From contig OY821779.1 in the NCBI GenBank assembly GCA_963682175.1, positions 2,120,501 through 2,184,500 on the forward strand: a DNA stretch of 64,000 nt, read 5' to 3'. This document shows, in pieces, positions 34,901 to 45,878 of this stretch (its first letter is position 1; each line of letters starts with the position of its first letter). The stretch comes from Triglochin maritima (Eukaryota; Streptophyta; Magnoliopsida; Alismatales; Juncaginaceae). Under the pieces are notes generated by a model. It saw only the letters and a program-made list of their open reading frames with translations, was not told the origin of the DNA and did no database searches. The position numbers and the translations under genes are program-made.

Positions 34901-35871
34901 CATCTGCAATGAATGCAATATGTTTCTATAATAGTTATAATTTCTGTATTTTGTGCTATAACAGTTATATTAAACAAGATATTATCCATTTTCCACAAAT
35001 CATCAAGCCCAAGTATCATGCTATAGTTTCTCCAAGAATGCGACTAGTTTGAAGAATCCAAAAATATGGGATCAAAATTCCCAAGTTGTTTGGGTGATTA
35101 GTTTGCTCAAACCTTTGGAACGTGAGTTCTGGAATCTATACATGAGATGAGTGTTTCAGAAAATAGTTTCACATTGCTAAACTCTAACTCTATAATAGAG
35201 TCAGATCCATTATTCATCGCCTAAGTGCTTGTCTTTTGCAGTGGTGGTAGACCAATTAAATTTCGGAACGAGTTCCCTCATCCTCAAACATAATAGGTGA
35301 CAAAAAAACTCTAAAAAATACAAAATCATGTGACTTTTTTTTCTCGACCAACTTCGAAACCGATCACCATAATGTCAACTCACATTCTTAAACCCAACGA
35401 CTCCCTTCAAACCAATCACAGCAATTGTACAAGCGAAGATCACAATGTAGCAAAAAAATTAGCACACAAACCCCGAAGAAGAGCTCTGAGCGCCCTCAAC
35501 GCCGACACCACCGGCCCCTCGGGCCCACTCCAGATCTCATCCACCACCGAGCAAAGAAGCTCGACTCCCCCATTCCTCGCCGCCACGGCGGCATTCTCCG
35601 TTTCCTCACACAACCCGGCGAGCTCGTCCAACACCTCCCCCTTCCGATCCAGTCCGCAACCCGGACTCCGAAACTCCTCCAACGCCCTTACGACGGGATT
35701 CTCGGCGGTTCCGGGGACGGATTTGACGATGCCGGCGAGGTCGACGCCTTGCAGTGTTAGGGTTTGGATGGCGTCCTCCAGGGCCTCGGTGGGGTCCATC
35801 CCGAGATCGTCGATGTTTTCGTGGACCATCTCGTCGAAGGCTTGCTGGGAGATGGTGCGACTCGATCCCAT
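31937..35871 (-). CDS. ARMC6-type armadillo repeat protein
   Basis: Seven exons join in phase to 449 residues: 35871-35472, 34411-34128, 33704-33573, 32960-32838, 32749-32642, 32463-32285 and 32060-31937. The start ATG (35871) precedes SSRTISQQAFDEMVHENIDDLGM, the conserved ARMC6 N-terminus. Armadillo repeats follow, with VYGYARQFAKIGIADALV, DEICRSISENGGIDGIL and LAGSDQIKNAIVQKGGLGTL clearly recognisable. The end, AALRDLGLENYNL, is also typical. The family occurs across plants and animals as a scaffold of poorly known function, probably cytosolic or nuclear. Intron 1 carries a SINE and intron 5 a tandem duplication beside its donor. A MULE derivative starts only 80 bp upstream of the start codon. 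Confidence 0.9.
32533..32643. repeat. Tandem duplication at the intron 5 donor of the ARMC6-like gene
   Basis: Two nearly identical units of about 55 bp (GCTAATTT.AAAANTGGTAACGG to CCTACAGGTAC) follow one another. The second ends at the donor of exon 5, so the GTACCTGTAGG donor context has a close copy (GTACCTGTAGA) deeper in the intron. Confidence 0.8.
34610..34771 (-). mobile_element. SINE in intron 1 of the ARMC6-like gene
   Basis: On the minus strand the body contains GGAAACAACCTCACTG, GGTTGCGTACATCCGAACC and GACGGGAGCC, and ends in a GTTGTTGATGATGAT tail. This is the 3' organisation of a widespread plant SINE type. A perfect 16-bp repeat, AAGCTTAAGTATCATC, flanks it at 34594-34609 and 34772-34787. 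The 5' tRNA-like head is absent or very short, so the copy is probably 5'-truncated. Confidence 0.85.
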
Positions 35872-36162
35872 CGCAGGCGACTGGGGAAGTGAGAGTGGGT
35901 TTGTTATCTTGAAAATAAAATGGGATTTCAAAATCTAGGATGATTTTGTTTGGAAAATGTTTTATGAACGCAGCGCCTCCGTGACGCGCTCTACGTGGAC
36001 ATCTATGTCAGCCCTTACGTGGCCAAAGCATGAATGTTTTTTTGTTTTTTCTTCCTGATGTCCACTCAAATCACATTAAATGCGTTTCAACTCAGCACGT
36101 TCTCTCTCTCCACTCAAATACAAATATGATGACACTCTTTCTTTCTTCTTCATTCTTTCTCT

Positions 36163-36667
36163 CCAGAATAAATCACCATTTCTAGCAAGATATTATGTCG
36201 AATAAGCGTCTGATGCCGACTCCCAAGATTCTTCACAACGTAAGCAGCGTGAATGGGACGGTGCGAAGACTTCCCGATGTTCTTGTCAGCGTTAGCATCG
36301 TGAATGTGACGATCCGGTGGTGAAGACTTCGCACCACAACATCTTTGCTGCATTGTTGGAGTGCCCATGACAGAAAAAGAAGGAAGAAGAAAGAAAGAGT
36401 GTCATCGACCGTCCCATTCACGCTGCTTACGTTGTGAAGAACCCTGGGAGTCGGCATCAGACGCTTCTTCGAAATAATATCTTGCTCGAAATGGTGATTT
36501 ATTCCGGAGAGAGATACAACGCTCTGTGGTGAAGACTTACGTCTGTTCGGTTTATGTCGTACATCTCTCCGTAATAAATCACCATTTCGAGTAAGATATT
36601 ACGTCGAAGAAGCGTCTGATGTCGACTCCCAAGGTTCTTCACAACGTAAGCAGCGTGAATGAGACGA
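36163..36667. repeat. Three-copy inverted/direct repeat module of about 105 bp
   Basis: Copies at about 36163-36262 (+), 36406-36512 (-) and 36562-36667 (+) share AATAAATCACCATTTC, GCGTCTGATG and TTCTTCACAACGTAAGCAGC. Copies one and two are inverted, as are two and three, so the transcript could form a long hairpin. No coding content. Confidence 0.85.
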
Positions 36668-36904
36668 TCATGTTTAAGTCTTACATCTTCTTTCCGATTT
36701 ACTGGGAAAATATATATTATCTTTGTAATTTGTGTGTGTTTGTATTGTTTGTTTGTGTGTGATTTATTGGGAGAAGATATATTATTTTTGTAATTTTTGT
36801 GTGTTTGTGCTTGTATTGTTTGTTTGTCTTTGTGCTCTCATTGTATCTTATTGTGTAATAGTTATCATCAATAATATGTACCATCAATATCTCATTGTGC
36901 TCTC

Positions 36905-38095
36905 ATTGTATCTACATAAATATGACAAACTTTCTACATAAATTGGACAAACATTCTACATAAACTGGACAAACATTCTACATAAACAGGACAAACTTTC
37001 TACATAAACATGACAAACTTTGTACATAAACAGTACAAACTTTCTACATAAACTGGACAAACATTCTACATAAACAACACAAACTTTCTACATAAACATG
37101 ACAAACTTTCTACATAAACATGACAAACTTTCTACATAAACATGACAAAACAGGACAACATTTCTACATAAACAGGACAAAACAGGACAAACTTTCTACA
37201 TAAACAGGACAAAATAGGACAAACTTTCTACATAAACAAGACAAACTTTCTACATAAACATGACAAACTTTCTACATAAACAGGACAAAACATGACAAAC
37301 TTTCTACATAAACATGACAAAAAATGGACAAGTTTTCTACATAAACAGGACAAACTTTCTACATAAACAGGACAAACTTTCTTCCTAAACCGGACAGGAA
37401 CTACACTTATTCCGGACAGCAAATACACTTATTCCGGACAAACTTTATGTTCCGTTTCTGGACACACTTTATTCTTAAACCGGACAACAAATACACTTAT
37501 TCCGGACAACAAATACACTTATTCCGGACAAACTTTATGTTCGGTTTCTGGACACACTTTATTCTTAAACCGGACAACAAATACACTTATTCCGGACAAC
37601 AAATACACTTATTCCGGACTGCAAATACACTTATTCCGGACAACAAATACACTTATTCCGGACAAACTTTTTGTTCCGTTTCTGGACACACTTTATTCTT
37701 AAACCGGACAACAAATACACTTATTCCGGACAGCAAATACGTGTATTCCGGACAAACTTTATGTTCCGTTTCTGGACACACTTTATTCTTAAACCGGACA
37801 ACAAATACACTTATTCCGGACAACAAATACATTTATTCCGGACTGCAAATACACTTATTCCGGACAGCAAATACACTTATTCCGGACAAACTTTATGTTC
37901 CGTTTCTGGACACACTTTATTCTTAAACCGGACAACAAATACACTTATTCCGGACAACAAATACACTTATTCCGGACTGCAAATACACTTATTCTGGACA
38001 GCAAATACACTTATTCCGGACAAACTTTATGTTCTGTTTCTGGACACACTTTATTCTTAAACCGGACAACAAATACACTTATTCCGGACTGTAAC
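36905..38095. repeat. 22-bp arrays (GGACAAAC and TCCGGAC types)
   Basis: From 36905 to about 37385, units read CTACATAAACAGGACAAACTTT (22 bp). From about 37390 to 38095, units read TTCCGGACAACAAATACACTTA (22 bp). In the second part a higher-order block with TTCTGGACACACTTTATTC recurs about six times. Peptide-like open frames here are repeat artefacts. Confidence 0.92.
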
Positions 38096-38442
38096 GTAAA
38101 CAGGACAAACATATAATGTAAACTGCACACACACATAAAGTAAGGTAGACAAATTAAGTTGATCCAACGTAAAACTTAAAAACAAATATTTTATTATGAT
38201 AAGTGTGGGCTCTGCACGAATAATGAGACTGCACGATGTCCTAGGGTCTGCACACTGTCTTATCTGTGTATTGGGAAATGAATCGTTCAACTTAAAGAAC
38301 CGGCGTTTTTTAAAAAGACCAAAACGCGCGAAGAGAAATTTTGCTGACTGGACGCTGACTCAAAGAAAATATCTTAGCTGTACAGATCCACGTAAGGCGC
38401 GTCCGTGACGCCCGCGTCCGTCTATCACGGCCCATTTTGTTT

Positions 38443-38835
38443 TGGCTGCGTCCGTTTGATACCGGTTGTTGGGTTAATCACTGGGGTACGATTGGTTAAC
38501 AAATCGAGAATACAAAAGAACTTCAAAAAAAAAGAAAAAAAATAGAGAGAAATATTATAATACAAATTGTAATTCAACTTTTTCTTTATTTTTGAAGAAA
38601 AAATGAAAAAAAAATTGAATAAATAATATTTTAGTAATCAAAATATTCTTATTACAAAATCTTTCCCAAAAACTCAAATATGCTACTTATAAATACCAAT
38701 TTCCCGTTCCATCTTCCATCACTCAACCATTCTACCTTCTTTTCTTCCCCCACCTTAACATTCCCTCATACTCATCTTCTCATTTCTCACTTCCATTTTA
38801 ATTAGTCTACACCGATCAAAGTGAGTTTTGTTAAC
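38443..38835. other. AT-rich spacer
   Basis: A-rich runs (38520-38620), then C/T-rich sequence near 38700-38800 resembling a leader. No coding exon follows, so no gene is called. Confidence 0.35.
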
Positions 38836-38843
38836 ACTATAAT

Positions 38844-39360
38844 TAGGGTTGTAAATGGGCAGTTCGTGGGCGGTTATAGGGTTTACCCATGACCCAACCT
38901 GCTTAATTAAACGGTTCGCGATTCGGTTTGAAACTCATTTATTTTTATCTCTATCCATGAACCTACCCGTTTAATTTAATTAAACGGTTTTGGGCGGTTA
39001 AATGGTTAAAACGTAATGGGATACTAAAATTGATATAAGAATTGGGTAAATAGTTAAATGAATAAAAATTTGTCAAACTTGTTAAAAACATCATAACATC
39101 CAACTTTTATAATCAAAACCTCCCAAAATTTATATAAAACAACATCAAACATCCACACAATACAAACAATTATATGTATATAGTATATATAACAAAATAT
39201 TATATATATTCATTATGTTTAGCGGTTAGACGGACATGTTAAATCATGTAACCGTATCCGCCCATTGTTTAAACGGTTATGATTTTTACAACCCGTGACC
39301 CTACCCGTCGGTTCGGTTAGGACGGTTAAACGGTTTTTACCCAACTCATTTATAGCCCTA
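38844..39360. mobile_element. hAT-like MITE with CGGTTAAACGG core
   Basis: Termini TAGGGTTGTAAATGGGC and, inverted, TAGGGCTATAAATGAG. Flanked by the perfect 8-bp repeat ACTATAAT at 38836-38843 and 39361-39368. Ends are built of AAACGGTT and GGGCGGTTA units around an AT-rich centre. Confidence 0.87.
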
Positions 39361-39368
39361 ACTATAAT

Positions 39369-40001
39369 AGGAAAATTGTTGGAAATTTTCTATTATGTTA
39401 AAATCATTTGTAGTATTTTTTTATAATCTTTCAATTGAATTTTTTTAGGTGGAACGAACGATGAGAGGACGTTGTCTTTCAAGTGTTTTCGTAGAAGTCT
39501 TAAATATATTTTTTCTTACAACAAACGTCATTGTGTTGAAAGAACAAAAGACGTTCATTTGAAGTATTTCCGAAGAATTTGTATCTTTATTTTTTAATTG
39601 TACATAAGAAATGTTTGTTTTAATACTTTGCATACTACATTGTTTGTAACATTACTGAGTTTCTATAGCTTCAAATTTTTCAAGTTTGGTGGATATATTT
39701 TATTTGTAATAATTTATAGTTCTGAAAATTATTAAAATAATGTAGAACGATGTATGTTATTGTATAATACAAAGAAAATAGTATTTTGGTATTTTAGAAT
39801 GTTTCTTTTCTTTTATCTCATAAGATGTTAACCACACAAGAGAAACTTATTTGTTATAATGAATATCCAAACAAGAGAAGAATGAAGAAAAAAAACATTT
39901 CTTTTGTTTTCTTTTCTCTCCATTTCTCTTCTGCGTTGTTATCCAAAGATTTCAAACAGACCCTTAATCCCCCACCAAATTGATTTATGTGAATCGTTGC
40001 A
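39369..40001. other. AT-rich spacer
   Basis: No exon, RNA gene or paired termini recognised between the two hAT-like elements. Confidence 0.4.
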
Positions 40002-40009
40002 AGTGCGTG

Positions 40010-40132
40010 TAGGGTGAGCAATTGAGCATATATCAGTTCAGTCCAGGTTTTGTTTTTTTTAATACAAAAAACTGGTCCGGTCTAGTTCGAACCTCGGAAA
40101 AATTTCCAGTCCGGAGCGGTTGCATACCTCTC
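40010..40132. mobile_element. Very short hAT-like MITE
   Basis: Only 123 bp. Begins TAGGGTGAGCAATTG and, read inward from the right, GAGAGGTATGCAACC. Flanked by the perfect 8-bp repeat AGTGCGTG at 40002-40009 and 40133-40140. The interior holds diverged GGTCCGG-type sequence. Confidence 0.75.
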
Positions 40133-40140
40133 AGTGCGTG

Positions 40141-41329
40141 ATTGGTTTTAAGGAAGTCGGGGAAATCCATAGCTCAAGTTCCTAGACTCAGATTTAGGAA
40201 TGTGTCAGGATTTCAATTTAGTTATGTGTATGAAGTTCAAAAATTCAATGTAAGTATACTTAAAAAGATAAAATTCAAATCACAGAGGTAAAATCTAAGT
40301 GATAAAGTTTGAAAAATATTCCAATTTTTGTAGTGGAAATTGGAGAACTATCTCTAATATAAATTTTGGAAGTCCTAAAATACTTTTAAGTTTTCCTTAA
40401 AAGCAATCACGCACAACTTATTTCAAAAGTCTAGTTCCCCAACTAAAGTTTTATTCCAAATCAATCACACTAGAAAATAAAATGTAATTGATTGGCTTTC
40501 GGTGTGGAGTTTTTTTCTTCTTTATAAATTACATTAAGTTCCAAATCAGCCTATGATCCACAATCCGACCTCGAAAAACTATTACATACGATTATACTCA
40601 CACAAGTCCAAAGATATCATACGATTGCCTGTGAAGTTTGCCATTATACTTCTTATTCCACGTTGCCTGTGAAGTTTGCCATTATACTCACACAAGTCCA
40701 AAGATATCATACGATTTAAATTTTGGTTTGCATTTGACGCCATTATTGATTGATCCAGTACAAATCTATTCAAAGACAGATAATGCTATGAATAGTGATA
40801 AACTTCTATTCCATTTTAAATATACTTGCAATGCCAAACAAAAAGTCGTAATTAATTCAGTGTTGAATTAGAATAACCTAAGTAACCAAACACATTATTA
40901 CAGGTTATTACGTCAACTGAACATCATCTAGTGCCCTAACAAATCTGCGAAAAAACTTCTGACCACCGCAATAGACCCTGACTTTTGATGGAATCGTATC
41001 AACATTTTTTTAATAAATAAAGCCTCAAAGTTTAGGTAGATAGACATCAGACAATGTTGCTCCTTGTAGTGGATCAGTGGATAATTCAACATCATACTGC
41101 GAAGTCTACAATTTCTACTCACAATGCAATCACTGTCATCACCAACATCATCATGCTCACACTGGAGAACTAGATATGATTACGCACCTTAATTTGCACT
41201 TACCAAATTACCTTCCAACTAAATAATACACCCACTAACGCCAATATAAGTTCCCCATCACTTCAAGCTAAGCCTAGGAGTTCCATAGAACAGCAGCTAT
41301 TTCAGAGCAGTGTGCATTGAGCAGAAATC
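40141..41329. other. Spacer upstream of the phytocyanin gene
   Basis: No gene found. A local direct repeat (ACACAAGTCCAAAGATATCA with TGCCTGTGAAGTTTGCC) occurs at about 40598-40650 and 40660-40712. The last 150 bp should be the phytocyanin promoter; no clear TATA box. Confidence 0.45.
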
Positions 41330-41927
41330 ATGGTTCGTATGAGATTTGAAGCTACAATTGTAATTGTAATTGTCCTTCTCCTTATGGTTCTGGTTTCCTT
41401 CTCCGAAACCTGTCTTGGCAAGAAGTTCATCGTCGGCGATTCAGCAGGCTGGCGGTTTGGTTACAACTACACTGAATGGGCAATAAAAAACGCCCCCTTC
41501 TATCTAGACGACTCTCTTGGTTAAGTTCAACATCAACTTGTGTTTTGTTTACTTCAGTTTTTCTCGTATTCTATGACATAAAATGTGGTTAAGTCCATTC
41601 CTCAGCTTCCTTAATGTTAGAACTTCAAAGTCACTAAAATTTCTCTCTTATGAATGTGTAGTGTTCATGTATGATCCACCACCCAAGGGGAAGCCCCATA
41701 GTGTGTACCTGATGGAGGACTACTGGAGCTACCAGACTTGCAACATGAGTCAAGCAGAGATGAGGGGGAGTGTGGTAGCCGGGGTCAAAAATGGCTTCGA
41801 GTTGGTGCTCTGCCAGAGCAAACCATGGTTCATCGTGTGTGCGGAGCATGAGGGAAAACACTGCCAGTTCGGGACGATGAAGTTCATAGTCTTCCCTGTG
41901 CCCTTCAAGCGTTGTGACAAAAGTTAA
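41330..41927 (+). CDS. Phytocyanin (secreted blue-copper cupredoxin)
   Basis: Exons 41330-41519 and 41662-41927 join in phase to 151 residues. Residues 1 to about 30 form a signal peptide with a long hydrophobic run (IVIVIVLLLMVLVSF), then KKFIVGDSAGWRFGYNYTEW, the classic phytocyanin N-terminus. The intron falls at the position usual for the family. Probable copper ligands are His in GKPHSVYLM, Cys in YQTCNMS, His in GKHCQFG and Met in GTMKFIV; the two other cysteines (VCAEH, HCQ) suit the structural disulfide. The C-terminus lacks a hydrophobic tail, so there is no GPI anchor, as in plantacyanin-like members. The usual role is small electron-transfer or redox signalling in the cell wall. 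One odd feature is the long DPPPKGKP insert before the first His. Confidence 0.87.
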
Positions 41928-42656
41928 ACCTGATAGGTTTCTTTCACTTGGAATCCATCCATAGTGATAAGAGCTCCAGAGATACAAGTGTTGAGTGTTT
42001 GTTGTGTGGTGTGGTGTCCAACTTGAGATTTAATTTGGTTCAATGAACTCGTATCAATTATAATGCTATCTCCGATTTCCCATCATCAACGTAAACCCAA
42101 GTACAAACTCAGCATCTGACAATTCAAAACGTAATTCCTACAACAACAGCAGTTGTGTAAATGGAAAATAATAAAGGGCTAGGCTTAGATGCAAAGCAAC
42201 GGTAAATTTTATTCTGACACCTCAGCGTTTCATGTCAAAAATATAAATAAAACAACTCCAAAACAACATAAAAGCAATTGGAAGAAGCCATGGCAAACCA
42301 ATTACAATTGCAAGTAGTTTGAGTACATGAAAAACTTCATGATCTTTGTTCTCCTCAAAATTTAATATTACAATCATACATATGATATGTTACAATCCAT
42401 ATATTGACGAGGGGAGCCCTCCATAAAAGAGGGAAGCCAGTCCAGAACTCCATCAAAGACGAATATGAGTCGGTTGAGGTCAATGCTAAAACGTTGAAGT
42501 TCTAAACTCCCTGAGGTTTCAAATCAACTATCCCACTAATTTCAGTATATAATTTACAGTGTGATCATCACACAAATAAACAACAAAAAAGAATCTGAAG
42601 TCACTTCACGTTTATACAACACCATTTCCCTGCCTGCTCAGACGGATCTTGTGATT
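41928..42656. other. Spacer between phytocyanin and PPR pseudogene
   Basis: No gene, RNA or mobile element recognised; it should contain the phytocyanin 3' untranslated region. Confidence 0.45.
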
Positions 42657-44096
42657 CTAACCACAATGTGCGTGTGACAAACCTACATTATCTTCATGGA
42701 TTTGAGATGCAGTTCTTGCACCTGCTGTATGAAACAGAGGCGTGAGCTCCGTCTTTAGACCTCTAGAAGCCATCTCATCAAGTACTTGGATGGCCTCGTA
42801 AAGACGGCCCGCTTGTGAGTAACAACGAATTAGAGACCTGTATGTGCTGAGGCCTGGCAAGATACCTGCAGACTTCATATCCTCAAATAGCCTGACAGCC
42901 TCCTTAATGGAGCCTTTTCTACAAAACTTTCAACAATGTCAGAGCCATCGTGATGTTACTGCTACTACAAAGACCCTTCGTAAGAGTATTATAAGTTACA
43001 ACATTCTGTTGCAGACCCATTTCCGGCATTCTCTTAACCAAAATGGTAGCATCAGGAATCCTACTCGCAACACAAAGCCCATTGACAATTGAATTCAAAG
43101 TAACCACGGTCGGCTGAAATCCCAGATTCATCATCTCCCCCAACAAAGCAATCCCAAATTTAACTCCACCCGTCCTCCCAAAGCACCCGATAAGCGAATT
43201 ATAAGCAACAACATCAACACAAAAATTCATCTCCAGCATTCTTCTAAACACCCCCAAAGCGTCCAAAATCCTATCCACCCTGCACATCCCATTAACCAAA
43301 ACAGTCAAAATCGCTTTATCAGGGACACAACCATGCTTCAACATGTCGCAAAAAAACCCAAATCCCAACTCCACCCTCTCCAAACCACAACAGCAATGAA
43401 TCAAAACACTGTAAGTAACAACATCGGGGAAACAACCCATCATAGGCATTCGATCAAACACCATTCCAGCATCCCTAACCCGTCTCTCCAAACAAAACCC
43501 ATGAACCAAAACATTGAAAGTAACCAAATTCAGGGCGCAACCGACTTTATTAAATACTCCCAACGAGCGCCAAACCCAACTCCACCACCCCTCTCTCGCA
43601 AACGCACCTAACCACCGTAGTATAAGTCACCACATCAGGAGCGCAACCCGTCTCACGCATCGTCTCAACCACCAAACTCAACGCCTCACCGACCCGGTTT
43701 TCGCGGCACAGGCTTTCGACAAGAGAACAAAACACCCGGTTTTCGATCGGAAAACCGCGCTTGACGTTGGAGGAGAGGAAGGAGAGAGTCAAGTTAAGGG
43801 AACCGGATTGGGCGGCGCAGGAGCGGAAGAGGATGGACTGGGTGCGGGCGGAGGGGGAGGTGGGTGTGGTCACAGACTCAGAGTACATGGAGAGGGCTTG
43901 GAAGTGGTGACCGGAAGCGACGGAGGAGGAGGTTAAGGGAGTAGACGGAGGGGCGGAGGTTGAGCCAGAGGGAGAAGAGGTTGGGGAGGTCGGTCGGGGT
44001 TAGGGTTAGGGTTAGGGTTCGGTGCTTGTGGAGAATTAGGGTTTGGAGCCTGTAGGGTGTGGTCGGGGGGAAGGGGAAGGGGGGTTTCAGTTTCAT
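42657..44096 (-). pseudogene. P-class PPR gene broken by three frameshifts
   Basis: From ATG 44096 the frame reads a leader and a first PPR-like segment (LRPSVYSLNLLL), then shifts near 43890-43910 into HHFQALSMYSESV. A second shift near 43560-43570 leads into FNKVGCALNLVTFNVLVHGFC and five or six good motifs (FPDVVTYSVLIHCC, VDVVAYNSLIGCFGRTG, LQQNVVTYNTLTKGLCSS). A third shift near 42925-42935 leads into CRKGSIKEAVRLFEDM and LSTYRSLIRCYSQAG before the end at 42657. Frames between the shifts are clean of stops, so decay is recent or the shifts are sequence errors. P-class PPR proteins bind organellar RNA; the leader is Pro/Leu/Thr-rich and may have been a targeting peptide. Confidence 0.8.
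43996..44018. repeat. Short GGGTTA (telomere-like) run in the PPR pseudogene leader
   Basis: Three to four perfect GGGTTA units, with related TTAGGGTTT close by at 44037-44045. The run codes for Leu-Thr repeats in the leader. Confidence 0.7.
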
Positions 44097-44104
44097 TGCC
44101 GTCG

Positions 44105-45878
44105 ACCATGGTCTGACTGTTGGGGTTTTAGGAAGGAAAAAGGGTTTTATGGCTTTATGGAGGTCCCGGGATATTTGAATGAAAGGACTTTTGAATTATT
44201 AATTCTTTAAAAAAATTGCGAAAATATAAAAATAGAGAAAATATTTTTGTAATTATCTACTATGAACTCCGACATGATCTTAACAGAGGGATTTTCACCT
44301 GTCTAGTTTAACGATGGATGTGTAATTGTATACGATAAACATAATTATGCCTAGTTCACAAAATATATATATTAAAAAATCCATATATTGTCTTGTGGTA
44401 ATATGGTTGGTTACATACATGACATCCATTATATCTGGAAGGTTACTCTCAGTTTCTTCTCTAGACAATCCTTCTCAAGTTCATGATCGTTTATTCTAGA
44501 CGAGTAAGATTGTAAAAAGTCCATCTTAATTCTTAAATTAAGAGATATACATCCACCAACTTCCGCAACCAAAACAGTGTCAACATAATGGAAGAAGATA
44601 GCTTTTATTAAACAACACAAGTATAATAAGTTTCTGACTACCAAGTATAAATGACAAGTAACATTCAGTCAAACTTTGTGTTGCCTTATACTGTTTGTTC
44701 AATTGGTAAATTCTGAGACAATTTCTAGCATGCAATGCCCTCTTCCCTCCTAGCTCTTTGCTTCAAATTCAAGGAGCTCGAGCTAGTTCACACAGTGAAC
44801 GGAAATCATCAAAGCCCAAGAATAGTGGTTTCGTGTTCACCCTAGGAAGGCCGCGAGAGGTGCCAGTAAGCAGCCAGTTGCCTGTAACAGGGTAACCACA
44901 TAAATACCAAGTTGGGACATCACTATGATGATCCTATGAATACCATCCAAGAGATTCCTACAAAATCAGATGATCAAACCTCATGAACAAGTTAAGCAGT
45001 ATCTTATAAGACACTTTCAACTGTGGAAACATGCTCCATGGTAGCATGTTGGTATGGGCTATATATGACCTAGAATCTTTCTAATAAATTACCAAAAACA
45101 AATACCAAGGAACGTTCAAATAAGATAATTTGGAAACAATTTCAGAAGACAGATAATGTACTATTTTACATGGTGGTTTAACTTTGGACAGGTTCGAAGA
45201 GCGACAAGTAACTATGACAAAGTACAGCATCAATAAAAACGATAATATAGTCTTCCTAACAAAATGAGCATAAACACAATATAACCGATAAAGGTGGAGC
45301 AATACCTTGATCTTTCTTTGAAAAAAACTTCTACAATCTTCAGAAGAGTAGGCATGTCTAGATTCTCTGGAATAATATTTGCATGTACCATTATTTATGC
45401 CATCAGATAGATGTTCAGTAGCCTGCTAAACTTTTACATTTAAATTCACGATCAAGATTGAAATAAGTCAACACAAATGTTTAGCCAACAGAAAATGAGA
45501 TTTATCTAACCTGATGGCTCTACATGTGAGAGATGAGTGGTCAAAACTTAAAAGAGATTGACGAATGCTATAGACATCTGTCTTCCCAGCTGAAAGCAGT
45601 CCAGAGCATCCATCTCCAAAAACTGTGGTTGCCATCTCATTTACTTCAGCACAATATCATCCTGTGTTCCCTTTTAAAACAGGGTCACCACCAACCATCA
45701 TTTCTGCAAGTACTCTCCCTCGATTGCAGTATTAACAACTAGCGAAAGTGTCTGCCTATGACGCTTTGTGCTAAAATTTGCATCCTGCCCTCATTGTGTT
45801 CCACATTTGTTGCCAAGACAATACAAACCCAGAGTCTGCAAATGCCTTCAGAAATCATATTTTAAGCAATGAAATTAT
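44105..45878. other. Spacer between the two PPR loci
   Basis: AT-rich; no exon or mobile element recognised. The segment near 45878 should include the 3' untranslated region of the intact PPR gene. Confidence 0.4.

Larger units (their letters stand above)
35952..38433. mobile_element. Non-autonomous MULE related to the 3.3-11.1 kb element
   Basis: Ends read inward are GGAAAATGTTTTATGAACGC (left) and GGGCCGTGATAGACGGACGC (right). Each is followed by a GC-rich block and TACGTGGA, the same plan as the 11130 terminus. A perfect 9-bp repeat, ATTTTGTTT, flanks it (35943-35951 and 38434-38442). It contains an inverted-repeat module (36163-36667) and 22-bp arrays (36905-38095) whose units match those of the coding MULE, down to the TATGTTCCGTTTCTGGACACAC spacer block. 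It has no coding capacity. It lies 80 bp from the ARMC6-like start codon, so it probably sits in that gene's promoter or leader. Confidence 0.88.

Noticed and set aside
43996..44045. Interstitial telomere or former chromosome end
   Set aside because: Only three to four GGGTTA units inside a coding leader, not the TTTAGGG unit usual in plants, and gene order continues on both sides.
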